DNA of 64,000 nucleotides from the NCBI GenBank assembly GCA_015482705.2, contig JADMLA020000008.1, positions 62,001 to 126,000 of the forward strand, given 5' to 3'. Positions 35,567-44,076 of this stretch are shown one piece after another (positions within the stretch are counted from its first letter, which is position 1; each line of letters opens with the position of its first letter). The DNA is from Prosthecochloris sp. (GTDB lineage Bacteria > Bacteroidota > Chlorobiia > Chlorobiales > Chlorobiaceae). The notes beneath the pieces were generated by a model, which was not told where the DNA came from, did not search any database, and saw nothing but the letters and a program-made list of their open reading frames with translations. The position numbers and the translations under genes were made by a program.

Positions 35567-38500
35567 TCAGGAGGGTCCCTCCTTTTTCCCAGACATTTTC
35601 CATTCCATTTTCCATTTCTCAACCTCTTTGCTTGTAAACACGTCTACACGTGCCCCCTGAAAATCTTCGGCAACGTCTCCTATACGCTCCTCGAGATCTC
35701 CTTCCAGGAGAAGTGCCGCCGAACGAACTGCCTCAAGCAGTTCTTCGTCGGCATTCCAGAGTCCTCTGGCCTCTGCCTCGAGCAACCGCCGGGTTATTTC
35801 CTCGAGTGCATAGGGATTTTGTTCCCGCATCCACTCTCTGAGCTCCTCATTACACACATATGTCTCAACCACGCTGTCGAAAACCCAAGGTTCGACTTCC
35901 CTGGTGGTCGCACTCCATTTGAACAGGGTATTGATACGGCCTGCAACCCCCTGCGCTCCCTGAAAACCGTGATCTTTCATGGAAGATATCCAGCGATCGT
36001 TTAACAGTTTACTTCTCACCGACCTTTCGATTTCTTCCTTGAAATCACGAATGTCAATATCCCGGGGCACAGTGGTATCTGCCCAGTACATTTTCGTCTT
36101 TTTGCCGGAAAGCGCGGTAGACGCTGCAGCCATACCGCCGGCATAGGACGCATAACAATCACAGTCGAGCGCGTCGTATTCTGCCGACGTTTGTTTGATG
36201 TAAGAAACTTCAACTTTCGAAAGCTGCCTGGCCAAAAGCTCATGAGCCTTCCGGCCAAAGTCCTGCGGCATCGAACCGTATGCGTAACCGGACTGATTGA
36301 CGTATGCCTCTGCAAGATCATGTTCGTTCTGCCATGCTGACGCATCGAGCGCGAGACCGACTCCCGAGCTGTATGTTCCCGGGGCAGAAGAAAATACCCG
36401 AAACATAGCCATACGCTGCATCTCTTTTTCACTCAACAGGTCGGCCGCTTCCCTTTTCAGCTCTTCGAGCTGCTGCCGGGTATGCTTCCTGACCATATTC
36501 CGCTCGGCAGGCTCGTCGATCCGACTGACCATAGCAACAGCCTTGTCGAGCAGCGAGATGAAATGAGGTACCATATCCCGGACAATACCGCTGGTCTCGA
36601 TGGTTGCATCGATACGAGGACGCAGCATTTCGACATTGTCTATCACCAGACGCAATTGGTCAAGATCGACAACAGCCACACCGCTTACCCGTCCGTTCGG
36701 CTGACGCACGGGTTCGACTCCCATAAGCCAGAAAATTTGCGACAGCATTTCTCCGTCCGACTTGAAAGCGTCGGAACTCCAGAGGCTCAGTCCGATGCTT
36801 TCAGGAAAACGGCCTTCTTCACGATAGAACTTTTCAAGAAGCTGATCGGCCAGCTTCTTGCCGACATACCATGCAGCTTCAGAAGGCATCGACATAATGT
36901 CGGCTGCATAGAAATTCCTCCCGGTGGGCAGCACATCCTGTTTCCCGGAAGAAAGTGATCCCGCAAGAGAGGCATCGACATACTCTCCATCGAGTGCCCG
37001 AAGGAGAGAACAGGACTCCTGTTCAGCCATCGCAATGGCATCGGCCATATCACGGCACCACTGTTTCAAATGGCCCGGCAGCTCAGCGACCAAACCCCCA
37101 ACTTCTGCGGAACCGTTTTCGACGCTCACTATCGCTTGAACGATTCCAGCCGCCCGGTCAAACACCTCACCATCTTTGGCGGGATGCATGGCGGCAAGCT
37201 CTGCTACGGAAGGCAAGCTGCTTCCTGAACGGTCAAGAGCGGACGTCACCATCGCCGATATTGAAGAAATGCCGGGTTTTCGCCCGAAAACATGCATGCC
37301 ATCGGGCACCATCGAGCGACGTATCCTCGTGATCTGTCGGGAAAACCGCTCTATACTCTCTTCCAGCTTTTCTGCACCGTCATACTCGTCAAGAAACTTC
37401 AGCTTCACGGCCACCTCTTCGATGGACTTCAGGAGCGACTGTTGTCTTACACGATCGTTTCCGTCACCAGCGCGCCTGTATTCCGTGAACAGATCCTCGA
37501 ACTGCAGAAGATCCCCGGACATTTCAGCCGGACGATAGGCCGGTGTGAGATGATCGATAATTACCGCACGACCTCGCCTTTTGGCAACCATTCCTTCACC
37601 CGGTACATCCATGACATAGGGATAAAAATTAGGCAGATCGCCCAGTGAAATGTCACCAAAACAACGATCCGACAAAACCGCCCGCTTCCCTGGAAGATAT
37701 TCCAACGCACCGCTGGCACCGAAATGGATGACTGCATCGGTGTGACGCTGGATATAGAAATAGGTCGCCAACCAGTGGTAGGGTGGCGCTATTTCAGGAT
37801 CGTGAAGAATCCTGCACACTTCACCATCGCACCTGGAACCGTAACATCCTCTCTTTGGCTGCGTCATGACAAGGATGTTGCCGAACCGGAGCCCGGTAAT
37901 CAGCAAAGCTTCCTTTCCGCTCTTCTTCCATACCATGCCCTGACCGGGAAATGCTCCCCAGTCGGCCTCGACTTTCTGGCGAACGAAGCTGTCGAGCGTA
38001 CCGAAAAAAGCCCCGTACTCATCATGGTCCATGGCATGCAGGACACCTCCTTTCTTTACTATCTCATCAACCGTCGTCCATCGAAACTCACTCAAAGCCT
38101 TGCGCTCCTGGATCATATCGAGGAGTTCCTTTCCTGTTCCTGGTATCTCACCAACCTCATAACCCGTCTCCTGCATCCGATGCAGTAACAGGATGAGACT
38201 CTCGAACGTATCGAGTCCCACCGCCATACCGACAGTATTTTCGACCCCCTTGCAAGGGTTGTTGTGCAAAACGATAGCAATACGTTTTTCTTTGTTCGAT
38301 TTCCGACGTAACGCAGCCCACCTCCTGACACGACGCGCAACCATGTCAATTCGCTCCATGATCGGGACAGAGGTTACGAGCGCCGCCGGTTCACCTGATT
38401 TACGAATGGACCCGGACACCATGATCGGGTCGATGACACCGAACATTTCCGGCTGAACAAGAGAATGCGTCAGGCTCATGGCGCTCAGGCCCACCGGATC

Positions 38501-39319
38501 CTCCAGCCACGCTTCAGGGGAGAGTGTATAATGACGCAGAAGCTGTACGACGGGAACGTTTATCTCCCGCAACAGGGAACGTTCTTCGATGGAAGCGAAC
38601 AACCTCCCCATCAGGAAATTCAGAATAACATCGGGCCGTATATCCGGTTCGCTGAAATACCGGTACCATGGATACCTGGTCTCCGGCTCTCTCCTTGTTT
38701 CGGAAATTGTGTCGCTGAACACGCAAAGCGCGAGAACTCCTCGCCCCTCGAGCCCTGCAATGAGTGCATCGATATCGGCACAACTGCCTTCGGCAACATG
38801 GCTGTAATGCATGATGATGGCGGCAACCGGAAAGTTCTCATCCCATGATCTCCGGCTCTGCAGCCACTCCTTGTAGTCCTTTACCTCATAAAAAACACGT
38901 GGAGCATCCGGATGATATATCCCGTGAGACACGACGGGTAGGCATGGGTCATGATCGATACCCATTATCCGTTTCAGCCCATTGAGAAAATTCTCTTTCG
39001 ACAGAACAGCAAAGTACTCACGGATTTCTCCCAGTTCGGGATCGGTGAACGTGGAAAAATCTTTCGGCAACCGTGGATTCAGCCCGACCCTCACCTTGAC
39101 GGAACTCACAATACCGTACAAATCCTCAAAACCGGGCATATCCCCCGATATATCGGTCACGATGATATCGATTTCTCCGTTCCGGATGCGCATACACAAC
39201 TCATCCTGTGATCCGTACCCGAAAACCGTAAGCGTAACTCCATGCCGCTTTAAAGGGTCGGCAAGCCGATACCAGATAGCCGAGCTGTGAACGTTGTTGA
39301 AAAATGCTATCGTTGTCAT
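35567..39319 (-). CDS. divergent CobN-like chelatase large subunit (paralog 1)
   Basis: A 1250-residue member of the CobN/BchH magnesium-cobalt chelatase H-subunit family, matching the family length. Typical segments are VGMAVGLDTFESLILLLHRM (near 363), HDPEIAPPYHWLATYFYIQ (near 506), LPNFYPYVMDVPGEGMVAKRR (near 562), and ILPTG-type and late segments such as FGRKAHELLARQLS and WISSMKDHGFQGAQGVAGRIN. A notable oddity is that the signature seen in the paralog at 44073 as HVGKHGSLEWLPGK reads HFGASGALEYLPGK here (532-545), so the conserved His is Ser536. The GEGTQAKRR region is also altered (GEGMVAKRR). It may therefore not be an ordinary cobaltochelatase. It is the last gene of the operon starting at 49875, one nucleotide after the AAA subunit stop. 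Confidence 0.85.
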   Translation of the reverse strand: MTTIAFFNNVHSSAIWYRLADPLKRHGVTLTVFGYGSQDELCMRIRNGEIDIIVTDISGDMPGFEDLYGIVSSVKVRVGLNPRLPKDFSTFTDPELGEIREYFAVLSKENFLNGLKRIMGIDHDPCLPVVSHGIYHPDAPRVFYEVKDYKEWLQSRRSWDENFPVAAIIMHYSHVAEGSCADIDALIAGLEGRGVLALCVFSDTISETRREPETRYPWYRYFSEPDIRPDVILNFLMGRLFASIEERSLLREINVPVVQLLRHYTLSPEAWLEDPVGLSAMSLTHSLVQPEMFGVIDPIMVSGSIRKSGEPAALVTSVPIMERIDMVARRVRRWAALRRKSNKEKRIAIVLHNNPCKGVENTVGMAVGLDTFESLILLLHRMQETGYEVGEIPGTGKELLDMIQERKALSEFRWTTVDEIVKKGGVLHAMDHDEYGAFFGTLDSFVRQKVEADWGAFPGQGMVWKKSGKEALLITGLRFGNILVMTQPKRGCYGSRCDGEVCRILHDPEIAPPYHWLATYFYIQRHTDAVIHFGASGALEYLPGKRAVLSDRCFGDISLGDLPNFYPYVMDVPGEGMVAKRRGRAVIIDHLTPAYRPAEMSGDLLQFEDLFTEYRRAGDGNDRVRQQSLLKSIEEVAVKLKFLDEYDGAEKLEESIERFSRQITRIRRSMVPDGMHVFGRKPGISSISAMVTSALDRSGSSLPSVAELAAMHPAKDGEVFDRAAGIVQAIVSVENGSAEVGGLVAELPGHLKQWCRDMADAIAMAEQESCSLLRALDGEYVDASLAGSLSSGKQDVLPTGRNFYAADIMSMPSEAAWYVGKKLADQLLEKFYREEGRFPESIGLSLWSSDAFKSDGEMLSQIFWLMGVEPVRQPNGRVSGVAVVDLDQLRLVIDNVEMLRPRIDATIETSGIVRDMVPHFISLLDKAVAMVSRIDEPAERNMVRKHTRQQLEELKREAADLLSEKEMQRMAMFRVFSSAPGTYSSGVGLALDASAWQNEHDLAEAYVNQSGYAYGSMPQDFGRKAHELLARQLSKVEVSYIKQTSAEYDALDCDCYASYAGGMAAASTALSGKKTKMYWADTTVPRDIDIRDFKEEIERSVRSKLLNDRWISSMKDHGFQGAQGVAGRINTLFKWSATTREVEPWVFDSVVETYVCNEELREWMREQNPYALEEITRRLLEAEARGLWNADEELLEAVRSAALLLEGDLEERIGDVAEDFQGARVDVFTSKEVEKWKMEWKMSGKKEGPS

Positions 39320-39320
39320 G

Positions 39321-40373
39321 TTACGACTCCAGATTACTCGTTTTGTTTTTCAACATCGACCCGACATCCATCACGATATCCTGCAAGGGCTGACGCCGTA
39401 TGCGGTGTGGCAGAGCAAACATGGCTGCTTTGTCGATATCATCCCTACCGACCTCTGTCCTTCCATCGTAAGCTGCAAGGGTTTTGGCGGTTTTCATGAT
39501 TATGATATCACCTCTGTGACCGTCGACCCCGACTTCGAGACAATAGTTTGCAATTGCAAGAAGATTTTCCCGGCTGACACTTACGGAGGGATAAAGCCTT
39601 CTGGCCATGTCGATCTTTTCGACAAGCTTTTCCGACTCGTCAGCCCATCGACGGCAAAATGCTTCCGGATTCTCCTCGAAAAGAAAGCGTCGCTCCATCA
39701 CCATGACTCTCTCTTCAGCATCGCGGATGCCGTCGATCTGCACGCAAAGCCCGAATCGGTCGAGCAGTTGAGGCCGTAGTTCACCCTCTTCGGGATTCAT
39801 TGTCCCCACGAGCGTGAAACGTGACGGATGGGCAAAAGAAACTCCCTCACGCTCGATAGTGTTGACCCCCATTGCCGCTGAATCCAGCAGCACATCGACC
39901 ACATGGTCGTCGAGCAGATTGACTTCATCGACATAGAGAATTCCCCTGTGAGCCGAAGCAAGCAAACCGGGTTCAATTCGTTTTTCACCGGCTTTCAGAG
40001 CATGCTCGAGATCGAGCGTCCCGACAACACGATCCTCGGTCGCTCCGACAGGCAGTTCCACAACCCTGACTTTGCGCTTTTCAACCGACAGGCGCTCCCT
40101 CTCTTCAGACAAAACTTCTCCCGAAACCTCGAAGCACTCCTTGATGATATCGGAATCTTCATCGGGTGAAAGATTGAAGGGAATACCACCGACAACGTCG
40201 ATTTCCGGCAGAATATCGGCAAGTGCACGCACTGCAGTGGATTTCGCCGTTCCCTTTTCTCCACGGATCAGCACTCCTGAAAGCGTCGGATTGATACTAT
40301 TGAGTACAAGAGCCAGCTTCATCTGCTCCTGGCCGACGATTGCTGTAAATGGATAGGTATACTGTTTTTTCAT
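39321..40373 (-). CDS. AAA+ chelatase subunit, BchI/ChlI-like (partner of CobN)
   Basis: A 350-residue AAA+ ATPase resembling the I subunit of magnesium chelatase. Walker A is RGEKGTAKSTAV near residue 40, Walker B ILYVDEVNLLDDHVVDVLLD near 144, sensor segments LVGTMNPEEGELRPQLLDRFGL near 190, and the C-terminal lid domain VDGHRGDIIIMKTAKTLAAYDGR. In the family, I and D rings drive ATP-dependent metal insertion by the H/CobN subunit. The start overlaps the stop of the AAA/VWA gene (ATGA). Since it lies between two CobN-like genes it is likely to serve one or both of them. It could be called BchI by similarity alone, but the context favours cobaltochelatase or a related chelatase. Confidence 0.88.
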   Translation of the reverse strand: MKKQYTYPFTAIVGQEQMKLALVLNSINPTLSGVLIRGEKGTAKSTAVRALADILPEIDVVGGIPFNLSPDEDSDIIKECFEVSGEVLSEERERLSVEKRKVRVVELPVGATEDRVVGTLDLEHALKAGEKRIEPGLLASAHRGILYVDEVNLLDDHVVDVLLDSAAMGVNTIEREGVSFAHPSRFTLVGTMNPEEGELRPQLLDRFGLCVQIDGIRDAEERVMVMERRFLFEENPEAFCRRWADESEKLVEKIDMARRLYPSVSVSRENLLAIANYCLEVGVDGHRGDIIIMKTAKTLAAYDGRTEVGRDDIDKAAMFALPHRIRRQPLQDIVMDVGSMLKNKTSNLES

Positions 40374-42349
40374 GATGTGGCGTCTTTTACAATGTTTAAA
40401 AGTGTATCGGCCTGCAGATCGTCGATTTTGAAGTATTCGGCCTGAAGCATCACGGCAAACTTACGGGCGAGACCGAAATTCACCAGACCAGGCTCCTCCG
40501 TATCGACCACGAGAAAACGAATACGCTCTTCAGCTGCGATCTTTTTCGAAAGTTCATAGGCTTCTTCAAGCGGCTTGCGTTCCCCGAGAGCCTTGTTCGC
40601 TTTTCCATCGGTCACGAGAATAACCATAGGGCGGGCTTCAGGCTCTTTCATGAGATGGTTGTGAGCTATCTCGTACCCTTTCACCAGGCCGGCTGAAAAA
40701 GGCGTCCGTCCCCCGACCGGCATCTCTCTGAGCAGTTTTGCCGCCAGCTCGACCGACGAGGTCACCGGCAGGTTCACCACAGCCTCGTTTTTACGAAACG
40801 AAACCATCGCGAGTTTATCGCGTTTCTGATAAGCGTCGATCAAAAGTGACATGATGGCCCCTTTCGAAGCCGCCATTCGACCTCTGGCCCCCATCGATCC
40901 GCTTGCGTCGACGACGAAAATCAGCAAATTTCCAAGACGTTTCTCCCTGATTTTTTCCCTGATATCCTGTTCATGCAGGACCACGGCCATCCCGTTGTGA
41001 TTTTCCCGCTCCCTCTGGAAAGGAGCTGCTGCACGAAGTGTTGCATCGAGAGCGATGTCGTTGTTTCCGCGCCTCATGGTGCTTTTGGTATAGCGCCCCT
41101 GCTTCTGTGAAACCCTGGAACGGGATCGTTTACCGGAACCTCTGCGCACAACCCGGTCTTTTGGAGAGCTGATCGAACGGACCTTGAAAGATGAGCCTAT
41201 ATCGAAAACCTGTTCGGAAATCGATGCATCACCGTGACTCTCTTCGGTTTCGTCCTCCCGGGAATCTGATTGCCGCTCACGTTTTCCCTCGTTTTTCTCA
41301 CTTTCGTTTTCCGGACTCCTTTCATCGGAACGCGACTCCTCACCGGTCTCCTGAAACTGTTCCGGCTCCGAAGACGAAGACTGCTCATCCCGCTCTTCGG
41401 GGTTCCTGTTTTTTTGACTCTCACTTTCCGGCTGACTCTCCGGCTCCTCCGGGGGAGGGGGTGGCTGAGCATCCCTTCTGCGATGGGCGAGCGCAAGCGA
41501 AGCAACGTCAGTGATATCATCCACTTCAACGACGATCCTCCCCTTGTAAGCGGCGTTAGCCCTTGCTGCCTGCTCGATCACAAGGTCGGCACGATGTCCT
41601 GCAACATTGTTCTCCCTGCAAAGCTCGGAAATGAACCGCCTCAGATGTTCAGGCATCCTGACTGCCGACAGAAGCTCACGTGCCGCCCGAACCTTCCCGG
41701 CAATTCGGTCGTTTTCCTTCCGGTAAAAGGCAATGAAGCCCTTGCGGTTCTCGTCGAACTGTTCTCTGCGAAGCATCAGCTCCACACGTTCTGCCGCATC
41801 GTTTTCGGCAGTAACCTCGACGCAGAGACCGAAGCGGTCCAGAAGCTGCGGGCGAAGTTCCCCTTCTTCAGGATTCATGGTGCCGACAAGCAGAAAGGAT
41901 GCCGGATGAGAAAAAGAGATTCCTTCGCGTTCGACTCGATTCTCGCCGGACGAAGCAGCATCGAGCACGATATCGACGATGTGATCGTCCAGCAGATTGA
42001 CCTCGTCAACGTAGAGAATACCCTTATCCGCTTTTGCAAGAAGACCCGGCTGGAAAACCCTGCACCCTTCTCGCATGGTGCATTGAAAATCGATACCTCC
42101 TGCCACCATGTCTTCCGTTGCATTAAGCGGCAGTGTAACGACCAAGGAACGATTCTCGCCGCCGGGGGCACCCGATATCTTCTCCTGCAGCAGTTCACCA
42201 AGTGCACGTACTGTCGTCGATTTGGCTGTTCCCTTTTCACCACGCACGACAACGCCACCGACACGGGGATTGACCGCGTTGAGCAGCAGCGCATGCTTGA
42301 GATGTTCCTGACCTATGACCGCAGCGAATGGGTAAAGCAAAGTATGCAT
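40370..42349 (-). CDS. AAA+ / VWA chelatase subunit, BchD/ChlD-like (partner of CobN)
   Basis: A 659-residue protein with an N-terminal AAA+ domain (Walker A RGEKGTAKSTTV near 43, Walker B ILYVDEVNLLDDHIVDIVLD near 115), a low-complexity Pro/Glu/Ser-rich acidic linker (about 300-390, with PPPPPEEPESQPE) and a C-terminal von Willebrand A domain whose MIDAS motif is FVVDASGSMGARGRM (near 485) with VTDGKANKALG further on. This is the D-subunit plan. Unlike many BchD proteins the AAA domain keeps intact Walker motifs. I start at ATG 42349; the longer frame to 42454 would overlap the TonB receptor by about 100 nt and adds a Cys/Arg-rich tail unlike the family. Confidence 0.9.
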   Translation of the reverse strand: MHTLLYPFAAVIGQEHLKHALLLNAVNPRVGGVVVRGEKGTAKSTTVRALGELLQEKISGAPGGENRSLVVTLPLNATEDMVAGGIDFQCTMREGCRVFQPGLLAKADKGILYVDEVNLLDDHIVDIVLDAASSGENRVEREGISFSHPASFLLVGTMNPEEGELRPQLLDRFGLCVEVTAENDAAERVELMLRREQFDENRKGFIAFYRKENDRIAGKVRAARELLSAVRMPEHLRRFISELCRENNVAGHRADLVIEQAARANAAYKGRIVVEVDDITDVASLALAHRRRDAQPPPPPEEPESQPESESQKNRNPEERDEQSSSSEPEQFQETGEESRSDERSPENESEKNEGKRERQSDSREDETEESHGDASISEQVFDIGSSFKVRSISSPKDRVVRRGSGKRSRSRVSQKQGRYTKSTMRRGNNDIALDATLRAAAPFQRERENHNGMAVVLHEQDIREKIREKRLGNLLIFVVDASGSMGARGRMAASKGAIMSLLIDAYQKRDKLAMVSFRKNEAVVNLPVTSSVELAAKLLREMPVGGRTPFSAGLVKGYEIAHNHLMKEPEARPMVILVTDGKANKALGERKPLEEAYELSKKIAAEERIRFLVVDTEEPGLVNFGLARKFAVMLQAEYFKIDDLQADTLLNIVKDATS

Positions 42350-42354
42350 AGCGT

Positions 42355-44076
42355 TTAAAAAGTATAGTTCATGCCGACAACAAACTCTCTGGGTGGCGCA
42401 TCGTAGCCATCGACATAGAGGTAACGCTCGTCGAGAAGATTGTCTATATCGCAATAAAATGTCAGTTTATCCAAGGAATAGTCAGCTCTTGCATCGACCA
42501 CCGTATACCCTGGAATCGTCGAAGTGTTACCGGCATTGGTATACACCTTTCCGGTAAACTTGGCCGTCGTTCTGAATGAAAAACCTGTAAACGGTTGTAT
42601 AACGACTTCCATCAAAACGGTATGAAAAGGCTTTGCCGGCAACCAGTAACCTGTCTCTTCATTGAGCGCGTGCAGGTAACTGTAGGATGGGCTCACCTCG
42701 ACAATGTCCGAGAGTGCCCATGTGACCGAAACCTCGGCGCCTTGATAGGTAACCTGCCCGAAATTCTCGTAACGTCCTGTATTGTCGGGTTTGCGCACAT
42801 AGGTTATTCTATCGGTGATATCGCGATGAAACACCGATGCATCGATTGACAGGGAAGAATCGGGCATCACCGAAAAGGACAGCGCATAATTCATCGCCCT
42901 TTCCATCTGGAGATCAGGATTTGGCCTGGTGACGGAAGATTCGTAAAAACGCTGCCTGAAAGTCGGCAGGTTACTCGAACGGCTTGCAGAGAGTTCGAAA
43001 GAAAAGCTATCACGGGAATACCCGGCCTTTACCTCCGGATTCAAGGTATTGGAGAAGTTGGAATAGTAATTGGTGCGGATACCCATGAAAAATGACCAGG
43101 GAGTTGCATCTTTGTATAACGTTTTTGAAAGGAAAAACCAGGCCTGTTCTTCATCGGTGGTCGTGAACCTGTTCCCCGACGCCCGACGCCACTCATAACC
43201 TGCACCACTTTCGACCCTGCCGAAAAACGGAAGCGCAAAAGGTGCTTGTAATGACTGGCCTGCCTTGACGACCTCAAGAGAAGCATACAGATCCTTGTCA
43301 GGGTCTTCACTCACCGTCCGTGATGTGGAATAGTAAGTCCTCCCTGTCATATCTCCGTATCGTTGCCCGAACAACCATGACCAGTCATCGTAATTCTTTC
43401 TCGAGTTCGGAGTCCGTTTTTCCGGGTAACCTCTCAGGCCCTTTTTTTCATCATTGTACTCCCCTGAAAGGAACAGTGAAATATTGTGTGATGCGCGGTA
43501 ATCAATCCTTGTTCCCAAACGGCGTCTGGTCTTGTCGCCATTGACGGTAAAACCGTCATAGGACTCATAGCCGCTCGTAAGACTTGCCGAAACGTTGTTT
43601 TTCCGCCCCGACAGGTTGAGCGACGCGTTTTTCTGGCCATTGTCACCCCAATATCCTCCGACCGTACCGCCAAGACGTTGAGCACTCTTTGTGGTGATTA
43701 CGATAACACCACCTCCGGTATTGTCCCCATAGGCCGTACCGCCACCACCCTTTATCACTTCGATTTTTTTGATGGTATCGAGAGAAATCATGGACCATTT
43801 CACCGAACCGGAAAAGGATGTGGGATCATTGATGCTACGGCCATCGAGAAACACTTTGACATTGCCCGAACCACGGATGGAGACCGATGTCTCCCCTGCT
43901 TTGATTCCCGGAATACGATTGAGGACCTCGCTGATTTTCAGGACTTGCATCGCACGTATCTCATCGGCGGTGATCACCAGCTTCTCATCCTTCTGATCCG
44001 CCAACAGCAACTGAGGAAGAACAACCTGCAACCAAACTAAAATCCCTGCGACAAGCAATAGCTGCAACTGCCTCAC
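42355..44076 (-). CDS. small TonB-dependent receptor embedded in the chelatase operon
   Basis: A 573-residue outer-membrane receptor, shorter than the other three here. Signal peptide about 1-26 (LQLLLVAGILVWLQVVL), plug about 30-135 (LVITADEIRAMQVLKISEVL, GIKAGETSVSIRGSGNVKVF, IKKIEVIKGGGGTAYGDNTG) and a barrel ending in FVVGMNYTF. The plug begins almost directly after the signal peptide, with no obvious TonB box or N-terminal extension. It starts with GTG, which overlaps the stop of the upstream cobN gene (GTGA), and ends 5 nt before the AAA/VWA gene, so it is fully embedded in the chelatase operon. The substrate may be a tetrapyrrole, cobalt chelate or other metallophore; unknown. Confidence 0.88.
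   Translation of the reverse strand: MRQLQLLLVAGILVWLQVVLPQLLLADQKDEKLVITADEIRAMQVLKISEVLNRIPGIKAGETSVSIRGSGNVKVFLDGRSINDPTSFSGSVKWSMISLDTIKKIEVIKGGGGTAYGDNTGGGVIVITTKSAQRLGGTVGGYWGDNGQKNASLNLSGRKNNVSASLTSGYESYDGFTVNGDKTRRRLGTRIDYRASHNISLFLSGEYNDEKKGLRGYPEKRTPNSRKNYDDWSWLFGQRYGDMTGRTYYSTSRTVSEDPDKDLYASLEVVKAGQSLQAPFALPFFGRVESGAGYEWRRASGNRFTTTDEEQAWFFLSKTLYKDATPWSFFMGIRTNYYSNFSNTLNPEVKAGYSRDSFSFELSASRSSNLPTFRQRFYESSVTRPNPDLQMERAMNYALSFSVMPDSSLSIDASVFHRDITDRITYVRKPDNTGRYENFGQVTYQGAEVSVTWALSDIVEVSPSYSYLHALNEETGYWLPAKPFHTVLMEVVIQPFTGFSFRTTAKFTGKVYTNAGNTSTIPGYTVVDARADYSLDKLTFYCDIDNLLDERYLYVDGYDAPPREFVVGMNYTF

Noticed and set aside
41270..42358. 362-codon plus-strand open frame opposite the AAA/VWA gene
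   Set aside because: Shadow of the strongly conserved minus-strand chelatase gene; its translation is unlike any protein and lacks a start context.
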